A stretch of 64,000 bases of DNA from Shewanella jiangmenensis (GTDB taxonomy: Bacteria > Pseudomonadota > Gammaproteobacteria > Enterobacterales > Shewanellaceae): positions 434,001 to 498,000 of the forward strand of contig NZ_JAHEPS010000003.1 in assembly GCF_018596335.1 (NCBI RefSeq), read 5' to 3'. Shown piece after piece: positions 34,343 through 43,164 of the stretch (positions are counted from its first letter, which is position 1; the number at the start of each line of letters is the position of its first letter). Below the pieces are notes generated by a model. That model saw only the letters and a list, made by a program, of their open reading frames with translations, ran no database searches and was not told the DNA's origin. A program made the position numbers and the translations under genes.

Positions 34343-35995
34343 ATGGGTAAGTGGTTTAAGTCGGGTTCCCCCTGGATTTGGATGACCGGCGGCGCGGTAA
34401 GTTTAAGCCTGATAGCTGTGCTTGGTCTGCTGCTGCTGATTGCCTGGCGTGGTCTGTCGTTCTTTTGGCCCGCCGATATTTATGAGTGGAAACTGCGGGA
34501 TGCCAAGGGCGTTGAGTCGACCCTGATTGGTGAAATCTACGACCGTGAGCAGGTGCCGAGCGAGCGGCTTATCACCGCTGGCGTTGAGTTCGCCGAGCCG
34601 CCCGGGGAGTTTGTCACCCGTTATCTGGTAAAAACCGGTAACCGTGAATTTGTGGGGCTGGATTTTCGCTGGGTGCTGGAAACGGACATAGTGTCGCGCA
34701 GCACGCCAGAAGGTATCGCCCTGATTGAGCGCAGTAAAAACGGTAACTTTTACGGCTACCCCGTGGCTGTGATTGAAAACGGCAAGCGCCTTGAACTTAG
34801 CGATGTGCAGCACTCCCTCGAGGAGCACATCGAGCGCGCAGTGGACATTGGCGACAAGGCCACGACGCTGCAAAAGCGTGATATCGGTGCCATCAACCAC
34901 GAGCTGGAGCGTCTGCGTCTTAAAGAGCGCCGCGCCGAGCTTGACGGTGAGCTGACCGACAGCAAAAAGCACGAATTTGAGGCTGCTCGCGCCAAACTGC
35001 AAGCCGATTACCTGGTGCTGGAAAAAGAGCTGTTTTCCCTCAGGGATGACGCGGGCCGCGATAGCGTGATAGTGCGCGATATGCGCGGCGAAGAAGTGCA
35101 GCTTAAGCTCGACAGTGTGCTGGATGTTACCTACGCCAACCGTCTGGATTTTATCGGCAAAATTGGCCACTGGTTTGGCGGTGTGGCCAACTTTATCAGC
35201 GCCGATCCCCGCGAGGCCAACACCGAAGGCGGCGTGTTCCCGGCGATTTTCGGTACCGTGTTTATGGTGCTGCTGATGGCCATTATCGTGACGCCATTTG
35301 GGGTGATTGCGGCGATTTATCTGCACGAATATGCCAAAAAAGGCCCGCTGACCAAGATGATCCGCATCGCGGTAATTAACCTTGCCGGTGTGCCATCCAT
35401 TGTTTACGGCGTGTTTGGTCTGGGCTTTTTTGTGTACATGCTTGGCGGCTCCATCGACCAGCTGTTCTACCCCGAGGCGTTGCCATCGCCAACCTTTGGC
35501 TCACCCGGGGTGATTTGGTCAGCGCTGACCCTTGCCATCCTGACGCTGCCGGTGGTGATTGTTTCTACCGAAGAGGGGCTTTCGCGTATTCCAAGCGCCG
35601 TGCGTCAGGGCAGTCTGGCCCTTGGTGCCACCAAGGCCGAAACCCTGTGGCGGATTGTTATTCCTATGGCGAGCCCTGCGATTATGACAGGTCTGATTTT
35701 GGCCGTGGCCCGCGCCGCCGGCGAAGTGGCGCCACTGATGCTGGTGGGGGTGGTGAAGCTTGCCCCGACCCTGCCGGTCGATATGAACTTTCCCTTTGTG
35801 CACCTGGACCGTAAGTTCATGCACCTGGGTTTTCATATTTACGATGTGGGCTTCCAGAGCCCCAACGTGGAAGCGGCGCGGCCTCTGGTGTACGCCACGT
35901 CCTTCCTGCTGGTGTCTGTGATTGTGGCGCTTAACCTGACCGCCATCAGTGTACGTAACCACCTGCGTGAAAAATATCGCTCCCTTGAGCATTGA
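34343..35995 (+). CDS. pstA: Phosphate ABC transporter permease PstA, with extended coiled-coil loop
   Basis: A 550-residue partner permease of PstC. The C-terminal about 270 residues are the standard transporter domain, including VFPAIFGTVFMVLLMAII and the cytoplasmic coupling loop GATKAETLWRIVIPMASPAI. E. coli PstA is about 296 residues. The extra length is a region between the first membrane helix (about residues 14-35) and the core. It includes a highly charged helical stretch at about residues 155-235, rich in Glu, Lys, Arg and Leu, which looks like a coiled coil. It would lie in the periplasm together with the PstC extension. The gene follows pstC by 49 bp. Confidence 0.92.
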   Translation: MGKWFKSGSPWIWMTGGAVSLSLIAVLGLLLLIAWRGLSFFWPADIYEWKLRDAKGVESTLIGEIYDREQVPSERLITAGVEFAEPPGEFVTRYLVKTGNREFVGLDFRWVLETDIVSRSTPEGIALIERSKNGNFYGYPVAVIENGKRLELSDVQHSLEEHIERAVDIGDKATTLQKRDIGAINHELERLRLKERRAELDGELTDSKKHEFEAARAKLQADYLVLEKELFSLRDDAGRDSVIVRDMRGEEVQLKLDSVLDVTYANRLDFIGKIGHWFGGVANFISADPREANTEGGVFPAIFGTVFMVLLMAIIVTPFGVIAAIYLHEYAKKGPLTKMIRIAVINLAGVPSIVYGVFGLGFFVYMLGGSIDQLFYPEALPSPTFGSPGVIWSALTLAILTLPVVIVSTEEGLSRIPSAVRQGSLALGATKAETLWRIVIPMASPAIMTGLILAVARAAGEVAPLMLVGVVKLAPTLPVDMNFPFVHLDRKFMHLGFHIYDVGFQSPNVEAARPLVYATSFLLVSVIVALNLTAISVRNHLREKYRSLEH

Positions 35996-36030
35996 TAATC
36001 CGGCGATAATCCTGAAAATTGGTACAGAAG

Positions 36031-36849
36031 ATGATTTCGATAGACAGTTCAGTAATGAAAACCGAAGCCCTGGATCTGGAAAATTTGCCTGCGTCGGAAA
36101 CGGCTCTGGAGATCCACAACCTGAATTTGCACTACGGCAATAAGCAGGCGCTGTTCAATGTGTCGATGAAAATCCCGAAAAAGCGCGTCACTGCGTTTAT
36201 CGGCCCCAGCGGCTGCGGTAAATCGACCCTGCTGCGCTGCATCAACCGCATGAACGACCTGGTGGATAACTGCAAGATCAGCGGCGAAATCCGCCTGCAC
36301 GGCCAGAATATCTACGACAAGGCCGTGGACGTGGCGGCGCTTCGCCGTAATGTCGGCATGGTGTTCCAGCGCCCCAATCCGTTCCCCAAATCCATTTACG
36401 AAAACGTGGTGTATGGCCTGCGTCTGCAGGGCCTTAACAACCGCCGCGAGCTGGACGAAGCCTGCGAGCGCTCGCTTCGCGGCGCTGCCATTTGGGATGA
36501 GGTAAAAGACCGGCTGCACGACAACGCCTTTGGTCTGTCCGGTGGTCAGCAGCAGCGTCTGGTGATTGCCCGCGCGATTGCCATCGAGCCTGAAGTGCTG
36601 CTGCTCGATGAACCGACCTCGGCGCTTGACCCTATCTCGACCCTGACCATCGAGGAGCTCATCACCGAGCTTAAGACCAAGTACACTGTGGTGATTGTGA
36701 CCCACAACATGCAGCAGGCCGCGCGGGTATCGGATCAGACCGCTTTTATGTACATGGGCGAGCTGGTGGAATACGCCGACACCAACACCATTTTCACCAC
36801 CCCAACCCAGCGCAAGACCGAAGACTACATCACTGGTCGTTACGGCTAA
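36031..36849 (+). CDS. pstB: Phosphate ABC transporter ATPase PstB
   Basis: A 272-residue cytoplasmic ATPase powering PstCA. Walker A is GPSGCGKST (residues 58-66), the signature is LSGGQQQR, Walker B is [11 protein letters not shown], and the H-loop is [18 protein letters not shown]. The PstB-specific [21 protein letters not shown] block is present. The first about 25 residues are a leader not seen in E. coli PstB but common in relatives. I chose ATG 36031; TTG 36019 and ATG 36055 are in the same frame. The gene follows pstA by 35 bp and precedes phoU. Confidence 0.94.
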   Translation: MISIDSSVMKTEALDLENLPASETALEIHNLNLHYGNKQALFNVSMKIPKKRVTAFIGPSGCGKSTLLRCINRMNDLVDNCKISGEIRLHGQNIYDKAVDVAALRRNVGMVFQRPNPFPKSIYENVVYGLRLQGLNNRRELDEACERSLRGAAIWDEVKDRLHDNAFGLSGGQQQRLVIARAIAIEPEVLLLDEPTSALDPISTLTIEELITELKTKYTVVIVTHNMQQAARVSDQTAFMYMGELVEYADTNTIFTTPTQRKTEDYITGRYG

Positions 36850-36872
36850 CAGCAAGAGGCTTTTGAATTCTC

Positions 36873-37583
36873 ATGGATAAACTGAGTACCAACCGACACA
36901 TTTCCGGCCAGTTCAATGCCGAGCTTGAGGATATCCGTAACCGCGTTTTGGCCATGGGTGGCCTGGTGGAGCGTCAGCTGGAGCAGGCACTGGATGCCCT
37001 CGGCGCACTGGATGCCGAACTTGCCAAACGGGTGATAGACGGCGACCACAAGGTTAACGGCATGGAAGTGGCTATTGATGAAGAGTGCACCCGCATTATC
37101 GCCAAGCGTCAACCGGCGGCGAGCGACCTGCGCCTGATTATTGCTATCTCCAAGACCATTGCCGACCTTGAGCGCATCGGTGACGCCTGCGTACGTATCG
37201 CCAAGGCCGCCCTTGAGAAGCGCAACAATAACCAGCAGCCACTGCTGGTGAGCATCGAGTCCATGGGCCGCCATGCCACGCGTATGCTGCACTCGACTCT
37301 GGATGCGCTGGCGCGGATGGATGTGGAATCGGCCCTTGAACTGCACCGCGAAGATGCGCGTCTCGATAAAGAATATGAAGGCATTATCCGCCAGCTGATG
37401 ACGTACATGATGGAAGACCCGCGCTCTATCCCCGGCGTGCTCGATGTGCTCTGGGCCGCCCGCGCCGTGGAGCGGGTAGGGGATCGCTGCAAAAACATTT
37501 GTGAGTACATCATTTACTACGTGAAGGGTAAAGATGTGCGCCATACCTCCTATGAGGACATGGAAAAGGACATCCACCGCTGA
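36873..37583 (+). CDS. phoU: Phosphate signalling protein PhoU
   Basis: A 236-residue all-helical cytoplasmic protein with two three-helix repeats. It links the Pst transporter to the PhoR-PhoB two-component system and damps Pho signalling when phosphate is plentiful. The repeated metal-binding motif E-x-x-x-D is visible in [19 protein letters not shown] and in the matching second copy [18 protein letters not shown]. Length agrees with E. coli PhoU (241). It is last gene of pstCAB-phoU, 23 bp after pstB, followed by a terminator. Confidence 0.94.
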   Translation: MDKLSTNRHISGQFNAELEDIRNRVLAMGGLVERQLEQALDALGALDAELAKRVIDGDHKVNGMEVAIDEECTRIIAKRQPAASDLRLIIAISKTIADLERIGDACVRIAKAALEKRNNNQQPLLVSIESMGRHATRMLHSTLDALARMDVESALELHREDARLDKEYEGIIRQLMTYMMEDPRSIPGVLDVLWAARAVERVGDRCKNICEYIIYYVKGKDVRHTSYEDMEKDIHR

Positions 37584-37598
37584 GGTGAGCGATTTACC

Positions 37599-37633
37599 AA
37601 AAGCCGGCCGGGTTCGCCCCGACCGGCTTTTTT
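37599..37633 (+). terminator. Terminator of the pst operon
   Basis: The stem AAAAGCCGG/CCGGCTTTT is extended inside by CGGG/CCCG around TTCG and followed by a T tract, 16 bp after the phoU stop. Confidence 0.92.
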
Positions 37634-37755
37634 ATTGGTGTTGGCCAGTTTATCGCTAACAGCCGTGTCGATAAGCGCTGCGCATTCACGCCAACGGCTG
37701 TGCTACTATAGTGCGACTTTTTACCCGCCCGCGCGGCATCAATATTGAGGATTGC

Positions 37756-38328
37756 ATGAAGACCACCCTGACCCGAGGCCTGATGAATGTGCTGCCAATG
37801 GCTCTTAGCCTGTGGCTGTTCTGGTCGCTGTTTGTGTCGCTTGATGAGCTGGGGGTGCTGCTGCTTGAACTCATAGGTCAGCCACGGCTTTTTGTCGGTG
37901 AAGGCTTTTTGCTGGTGATTGCGCTGGTATTTGCGGCGGGGCTGTTGTTCTCGGTCAGTCCAATCTTGTGGCTGTGGGGCAAAATCGAGCGCGCGCTGAT
38001 GCGCTTTCCGCTGTTCAAATCCGTTTATGGCAGTATTCGCGATATCGCTTCTTTGATGAACCGCGACGGTAAGCCCAAGGATCAACAGGTGGTGCTGGTC
38101 AAACAGGCCAACGGCGGCTTTGTGGTGGGCTTTATTATGACCGACAAGGCGCCTGCGCCGCTCGCCGATGCCCTTGGCGAAGGAGACTGGGTGCCCGTGC
38201 TGTTTCAGCTTTCATATCAAATGGCCGGTGTCACTACCCTGGTGCGTCGTGAAGATCTTATTCCGGTCAACTGGAGCTTTGAAGAAGCGATGCGCTTTAA
38301 CCTCACCGCCGGTTTGTCCAAATCCTGA
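37756..38328 (+). CDS. DUF502 membrane protein
   Basis: A 190-residue inner-membrane protein of the DUF502 family, function unknown. Two helices are evident (about residues 11-35 and 54-78), separated by a short loop. The conserved soluble block IPLFKSVYGSIRDI (here FPLFKSVYGSIRDIAS) and the later GFIMTDKAPAPLADALGEGDWVPVLFQLSY region follow. GAGG lies five bases before ATG 37756; the longer frame from 37711 lacks a site. It is a single gene between the pst terminator and a converging GFA-family gene. Confidence 0.88.
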   Translation: MKTTLTRGLMNVLPMALSLWLFWSLFVSLDELGVLLLELIGQPRLFVGEGFLLVIALVFAAGLLFSVSPILWLWGKIERALMRFPLFKSVYGSIRDIASLMNRDGKPKDQQVVLVKQANGGFVVGFIMTDKAPAPLADALGEGDWVPVLFQLSYQMAGVTTLVRREDLIPVNWSFEEAMRFNLTAGLSKS

Positions 38329-38368
38329 TAAAGCTTCGCTGACTGAGAAAATGCCTCAGTGAGCCAGT

Positions 38369-38402
38369 GTTTAACGAGTTAGCGTTTAACGAGTTAGCGT
38401 TT
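38369..38402. repeat. 15-bp direct repeat (two full units plus a partial)
   Basis: GTTTAACGAGTTAGC occurs at 38369-38383 and 38384-38398, with a partial third (GTTT) after it, in the short gap behind the DUF502 gene. Confidence 0.85.
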
Positions 38403-38410
38403 GGCGCCTC

Positions 38411-38460
38411 CCGCAATGTGGTTTGCATCCATTGCAAACCACGCCTGCGGTTAGCTTTTT
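38411..38460. terminator. Long hairpin at the DUF502/GFA convergent border
   Basis: The outer stem CCGCA/TGCGG and a perfect inner 10-bp stem GTGGTTTGCA/TGCAAACCAC with loop TCCAT are separated by a small internal loop. TTAGCTTTTT follows on the plus side. It probably terminates the DUF502 transcript and overlaps the 3' end of the minus-strand gene. Confidence 0.7.
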
Positions 38461-38888
38461 GATGCAGGATTTCTCGCCGCGGCATAGCGGGGAAGCTCAT
38501 CGGCAATTTCCAGCCAGGGCCGGCGGGATGCGGTGTGAATATGGTATTTCGGCGCTATCTCATTGCCATTGTCGCCGTCGCTTTTGCTGGGCTCGTCCAG
38601 AGTGCAGATGCTTAATGTCAGAAAGTCCGGATACGCCGTGCTGCGGTAACTTATGCTGCAGCCGCAGTTTGAGCAAAAGCCGCGGCGAATGCTGGCCGAC
38701 GAGGCGTATTCGGCCGGCATTTCCCCAAGCCAGTGCACCTGAGCGGCGTTAAAATCCATCCAGGCAGCAACCGGCGCGCCGGTGGTTTTCTGGCAATCCA
38801 GGCAATGGCAATAGTCGGCATCAAAGGGCTCGCCCTCAATCCGGTAACGGATACGGCCGCAGTGGCAGCCGCCTTGTCTGCTGGTCAT
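38451..38888 (-). CDS. GFA (glutathione-dependent formaldehyde-activating) family protein
   Basis: A 145-residue zinc protein of the GFA/Mss4-like fold. Metal-binding cysteines are visible as GGCHCGRIRY, then YCHCLDCQKTTGAPVAAW, then FCSNCGCSISY. The founding member binds glutathione and formaldehyde, but most bacterial GFA proteins have no proven function, so no reaction is assigned. GGAGG precedes ATG 38888. The neighbouring minus-strand MBL-fold gene lies upstream with a 54-bp gap, so they may be co-transcribed. Confidence 0.86.
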   Translation of the reverse strand: MTSRQGGCHCGRIRYRIEGEPFDADYCHCLDCQKTTGAPVAAWMDFNAAQVHWLGEMPAEYASSASIRRGFCSNCGCSISYRSTAYPDFLTLSICTLDEPSKSDGDNGNEIAPKYHIHTASRRPWLEIADELPRYAAARNPASKS

Positions 38889-38942
38889 GCTTTATCCTCC
38901 GTGGCGCGAATCTTTTAATGCTGACAGCGCCTAACTGCTTGA

Positions 38943-39821
38943 TTAGCTCTTAGCACTCAGATCGCGGTGCAGTATGGCTATCCATTTTTTCTCATCGATG
39001 AAATTCCAGCTCCAGCTTTGGTATTTTTCACCAAGACCTTCGGCCTGCATCTGCTCGAGGCTTTTGCCGCTGGCAATCGCCGCTTTTGCCCAAGTGATGC
39101 TGTCATCGAGCATCTGTTTGAATTTCAGTAAATCGGCGCGGTTTGCGAGGCTGCCGTGGCCGGGGATGACCTTGTCATCGTAACTGATAAGGGAAAGTGC
39201 GCGCTCGACATTGTCACGGTAGCCGATGACAGAGCCGCCGCCATCGAGATCTATGTAGGGAAAGCGGTCTTTAAAAAACAAATCCCCCATGTGCACCACG
39301 CCGGAGCGCTCGAAAATAACCAGACTGTCGCCGTCGGTGTGACCTGGGCCAAGGTGCATGACTTTAAGGGTCTCGCCGTTAAAGCGGATGTTTATCCCGG
39401 CATCAAAGGTGACAACCGGCAGCGCGCCCTCGGGCGTTTTGCCATCGGTGGCGAGCCGCTTTAATACATTATCGTGGGCAAGTATGGTGCCGTGTTTACC
39501 AAAATGGTCGTTGCCGCCGGTGTGATCGCCATGGTAGTGGGTGTTGATGATAAAGCGTGGCATGGCGGATTTTTGCGCGCCGGGCGTAGCCTTGAGAGCG
39601 GCGGCAATTTTATCGGCCAGCGGCGCAAACTGGTCATCGATAATGAGAATACCGTCATCGCCACTGCTGACACCTATGTTGCCGCCGGCACCTTCGAGCA
39701 GCCATACGCTTGGCGCAAGTTGGGTTGGGGTTATTTCAACCTTGGCAAACCTGTCTTCCTCGGCGGTTAGCGGCAGTGACAGCAAGAGGCTCAAAAGGAG
39801 CGTGGCATGTTTTGCTTTCAT
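38943..39821 (-). CDS. Exported MBL-fold metallohydrolase
   Basis: A 292-residue metallo-beta-lactamase-fold hydrolase with a signal peptide (residues 1-19, cleavage before EEDR), so it is periplasmic. The zinc-binding motif is THYHGDHTGG. Further ligands sit in HLGPGHTDGDSLV and GHGSLANR. The order resembles the cyclase/SoxH-like and class B3-like subgroups, which include beta-lactamases and hydrolases of unknown substrate. I chose ATG 39821, with GAGGA upstream, since the signal peptide then begins with MKAK; the frame extends 12 codons more. The substrate is unknown. Confidence 0.87.
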   Translation of the reverse strand: MKAKHATLLLSLLLSLPLTAEEDRFAKVEITPTQLAPSVWLLEGAGGNIGVSSGDDGILIIDDQFAPLADKIAAALKATPGAQKSAMPRFIINTHYHGDHTGGNDHFGKHGTILAHDNVLKRLATDGKTPEGALPVVTFDAGINIRFNGETLKVMHLGPGHTDGDSLVIFERSGVVHMGDLFFKDRFPYIDLDGGGSVIGYRDNVERALSLISYDDKVIPGHGSLANRADLLKFKQMLDDSITWAKAAIASGKSLEQMQAEGLGEKYQSWSWNFIDEKKWIAILHRDLSAKS

Positions 39822-39976
39822 CGGGCAGTCCTCGGTTTTGATTGTTCTGATTGGCATGGCTGATTCAGCGCCTGAGTGGCAGGTCTGGGTTTAGGATAAC
39901 GCGGTCTGGGCGCTTGTCGTTCGGATAAAGAGTTAACGTTCGGTTAACATAAATCGAATTGACTCAGCGCGGCAAT

Positions 39977-40004
39977 AAAAAAGACCGCCGGCGGCGGTCT
40001 TTTT
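39977..40004. terminator. Strong bidirectional hairpin
   Basis: The perfect stem AAAAAGACCGCC/GGCGGTCTTTTT with loop GGC probably ends the minus-strand RND operon, whose last stop is at 40111. On the plus strand nothing needs terminating here. Confidence 0.88.
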
Positions 40005-40041
40005 GTCGGTTATCAAACAGCTTGGTCGGTTATCAAACAGC
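40002..40041. repeat. 20-bp direct repeat
   Basis: TTTGTCGGTTATCAAACAGC is followed at once by the same sequence with one change (second base of the unit's GTCGG lead, TTGG for TTTG). It lies between the RND operon end and its terminator, so the first unit touches the terminator T tract. Confidence 0.85.
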
Positions 40042-40110
40042 TAGGTTTGCCATTAACGACCTTTGCTGTTTCAGGGCATTGCCCATGCAAGCCGCCTGTT
40101 TGCCAGCTGG

Positions 40111-43100
40111 CTATTTGTTGGCAAGCCAGGGCAGCAGGCGATTGGCACGCTTGTCGGCCATCCACAGCCCCTGGGCTGAGCGGTGGCGCAGCCGATAGAA
40201 CGCCTGATAGCAAAGCGGCACCAGATACAAACTGGTCACGGTGGAGAAACTGAGCCCGCCTATGATGGCAATGGCCATCGGGTAGTAGGGCGGTCCGCCG
40301 CCACCGATTTGGGTGTCGCCCATGGCAAGCGGCACCAAACCCAGCACTGTGGTGCCCACTGTCATCAGCACGGGGCGAAGGCGCGTAATACAGACTGAGT
40401 GAATGGTGGCGGACAGAGCATCCAATTCCGGTGTCATCTGGTTGATTTGGTCAACCAGCACTATGCCGTTATTCACCACAATCCCCATCAAAATCAGGAT
40501 GCCAATCATGGCCATCACCCCGTTTGGCGTGCCGGTAATCCACAGTGCCCAGAACACCCCTGTGATGGAAAACAGGATAGAGGTGATGATGGCTGAGGGC
40601 AGCAGCAGCGACTCAAACAGCGCCGCCATGACGATATAAATCATCGCCACCGCCAGCAGCATGTTAACGACCATGATTTTCTGATCTTCATCCTGACGTT
40701 CAAAACCGCCGCGCAGCGAATAACCATAGCCGGGCGGGAAGTTAACGCTGTTCATCGCCTGGGTGATTTTTTCCTGCGCCTCTTCGGTGGTGATGCCTTC
40801 GATATTGGTACCGATAGACAGCGCGGTTTTGCGGTTATAGTGCTTGATGGTGTCAAAGCGCGGCACAATTTCGATATCGGCGAGACTTGAGAGGCTGAAG
40901 ACTCTGTCATCGACGCGCATCACCGGCAGTTGCTTAAGCTGCTCAAGTGACTGTTGCCATGACTTGTCGTACCCAAGCTCAATGCGGATTTCGCCGCTGG
41001 GATCGTGACGAAAGCTTCGGAGCATCTGTCCGCGCAGCGCCGTGGCAATCGCGCGGGCAACTTCACCGGCCTGGGTGTTAAGCCTTGCCGCCATATCGCG
41101 GTCAACCCGCACCAACACTTCTTGCTGGGCGCCATTGAGCTCGGAATTGACATCTTCCAGCCCCTCGATGGACGACAGCAGCGGGATCACTGATTCACTG
41201 ATGTGGATAAGCTCAGCAGTGGAGCTGCCGGTCAGTGTGACCCGCACGCCCTGACGTTCATCCCCCCAGCCCAGTTGCGGCTTGGCGATGGAAAACTTGG
41301 GGAAGCCTTCACGTATGGTCTTTTTCAGTGCATCGAGGTCAAATTCCACGTCTTTTTTGAACAGCACTGTGGAGCTTGCCCGCTCAGGGTTGTAGTAGCT
41401 GTAGACAGAGTCGATATAAAACTCGTCTTTGTGGGCGTAGAGATAAGCCTCCATTTCGGCGACGACGGCCTCGGTCACCCCAAGGGCATGGCGTCCTTCA
41501 ATCTGATAATTGATAAAGAGTCGCTGCTTGCTGGCGCCATCTTCCTGATCTTCTTTAACCATACTCAGCGGCAGGGCGGTGGAGGCGAGCATCAGTATCG
41601 CAATCCCGGTACTGATTTTGGGATGGTGCAATACCCAGCCAAGGGAGCGCTCGTAAAAGTCCTGCAGCCTGGATTTTTCCACCTTGTCTTCATGGTGAAT
41701 ATGAATACGGGTCAGCATCAGCGGAATGAGGGTTTTGGCAACCAGAAGCGAGGCGCCCAGCGAGATACAAATCGCAATCGCCACGTGCTCAAGGAAGATG
41801 GTCAGCTGCACCTTGGCGCCAAAGATGTTCGGGAAAAACACTATGGCTGTGGTGAGCGTACCGGCAAGCACCGCCAGCGCCACTTTATCGACACCGGCAA
41901 GCACCGCGGTCTCTTTGCTTTCGTGGGCTTCCTTTTGCTTTTCCTGCAGCACGCTTTCGGTGACTACCACGGCGTTGTCAATCAGCATACCGACGGCCAG
42001 CAGCAGCCCCATCATCGACAGGATATTGAGGCTGTAACCCAGCAGGTACATGCCGGCGAGTGTCATACAGATGGAAATCGGCACCGACGACACGACTATC
42101 AGTGTCATGCCCATGTTGCGAAGGAAAAGGTACAGCACCGCAAAGGAGAGCGCGGCGCCTATGATGCCGGACATCATCAGATCCCAGAGCGACGACTTCA
42201 CGCCTTCGGCCTGATTTTCCATGATAAACATCTTGATACCGCTGAACTGCTTATCGGATTTTACCGCCTCAATGACTTTCATTACCCGGTCGGACACTTC
42301 CACCAGGTTGGCGCCTGACTCTTTAAACACATCAAGCCCGACCGCGTAGCGCTGATCCAGATGGCGGCCTTCGGTGCGCTCCGGCAGCTCGTATTGCACA
42401 GTGGCAATATCCCCAAGGCGAACGCCAAGGCTAAGGACGATGGCTTCGATATCTTCAAGGGTTCGGAACTCGCCCTTGGGGGATAACTGGTACACAGTGC
42501 CGCTTTGGCGCAGCGATCCACCCGAAAGGACAAAGTTTTCGGCCTGCAGTCGTTTGGTCAGCTGAGCGCTGGATAAGCCTGAGGCCGCCAGGCGGTCAGC
42601 ATCGACGCGGATGCTGATTTGCTTTTGCTCAACGCCATACAGGGTGACCTTGGAGACCCCTTCAACCCGCTCAAGTGGTTGCCTGAGCTGTTTTTCCAGC
42701 AAATCGTAGGCGCCCGAAAGCTCGCGGTCACTGGAAATCCGCAGGTTAAAAATCGGCATGTCCGAGGTGGAAAACTGCAGAATAAACACCCGCTCCACAT
42801 CTTTTGGCAGCAAATGGCGCACCGCATCGACTTTTTCCCGCGCTTCCAGCGCCTTGGCCGCAACGCTCTCGCCCCATTTCATGTCAAGTTCGATGGTGGC
42901 GCCGTCCTGGCTGGACTCTGAACTCATCTCATCGATGCCGCTCATGGTCGCAAGCGATTCTTCCAGCACGCGGGTAATGTCACGCTCCACTTCGGCCGGG
43001 GTAGAGCCCTTGTAAGGCACCTGCACCACAACCTGCGGAATATCAATGCCGGGAAAAAGTTCAAGCGGCAGAAGCCTTGCTGACACCAGGCCAAACAGCA

Positions 43101-43164
43101 GGATGGCGACAAACGCCATCACTGTGGTCACCGGGCGGCGCACGGCAAGTTTGGTCATGTTCAT
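40111..43164 (-). CDS. RND efflux pump inner-membrane subunit, second of the pair (1017 aa)
   Basis: Proton-driven RND exporter of the HAE1 type with 12 membrane helices and two large periplasmic loops. The N-terminus RRPVTTVMAFVAILLFG and the periplasmic PQVVVQVPYKGSTPAEVERDI are standard. In helix 4, where AcrB has two Asp, this protein has GMLIDNAVVV (Asp-Asn). Helix 10 reads GIVVNNGIVLVDQIN, as in the SwrC/YerP-like branch. Its ATG overlaps the stop of the first RND gene (TCATGA), so the two are translated together and may form mixed trimers as MdtB and MdtC do. Substrates are unknown. It is the last gene of the operon. Confidence 0.9.
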   Translation of the reverse strand: MNMTKLAVRRPVTTVMAFVAILLFGLVSARLLPLELFPGIDIPQVVVQVPYKGSTPAEVERDITRVLEESLATMSGIDEMSSESSQDGATIELDMKWGESVAAKALEAREKVDAVRHLLPKDVERVFILQFSTSDMPIFNLRISSDRELSGAYDLLEKQLRQPLERVEGVSKVTLYGVEQKQISIRVDADRLAASGLSSAQLTKRLQAENFVLSGGSLRQSGTVYQLSPKGEFRTLEDIEAIVLSLGVRLGDIATVQYELPERTEGRHLDQRYAVGLDVFKESGANLVEVSDRVMKVIEAVKSDKQFSGIKMFIMENQAEGVKSSLWDLMMSGIIGAALSFAVLYLFLRNMGMTLIVVSSVPISICMTLAGMYLLGYSLNILSMMGLLLAVGMLIDNAVVVTESVLQEKQKEAHESKETAVLAGVDKVALAVLAGTLTTAIVFFPNIFGAKVQLTIFLEHVAIAICISLGASLLVAKTLIPLMLTRIHIHHEDKVEKSRLQDFYERSLGWVLHHPKISTGIAILMLASTALPLSMVKEDQEDGASKQRLFINYQIEGRHALGVTEAVVAEMEAYLYAHKDEFYIDSVYSYYNPERASSTVLFKKDVEFDLDALKKTIREGFPKFSIAKPQLGWGDERQGVRVTLTGSSTAELIHISESVIPLLSSIEGLEDVNSELNGAQQEVLVRVDRDMAARLNTQAGEVARAIATALRGQMLRSFRHDPSGEIRIELGYDKSWQQSLEQLKQLPVMRVDDRVFSLSSLADIEIVPRFDTIKHYNRKTALSIGTNIEGITTEEAQEKITQAMNSVNFPPGYGYSLRGGFERQDEDQKIMVVNMLLAVAMIYIVMAALFESLLLPSAIITSILFSITGVFWALWITGTPNGVMAMIGILILMGIVVNNGIVLVDQINQMTPELDALSATIHSVCITRLRPVLMTVGTTVLGLVPLAMGDTQIGGGGPPYYPMAIAIIGGLSFSTVTSLYLVPLCYQAFYRLRHRSAQGLWMADKRANRLLPWLANK

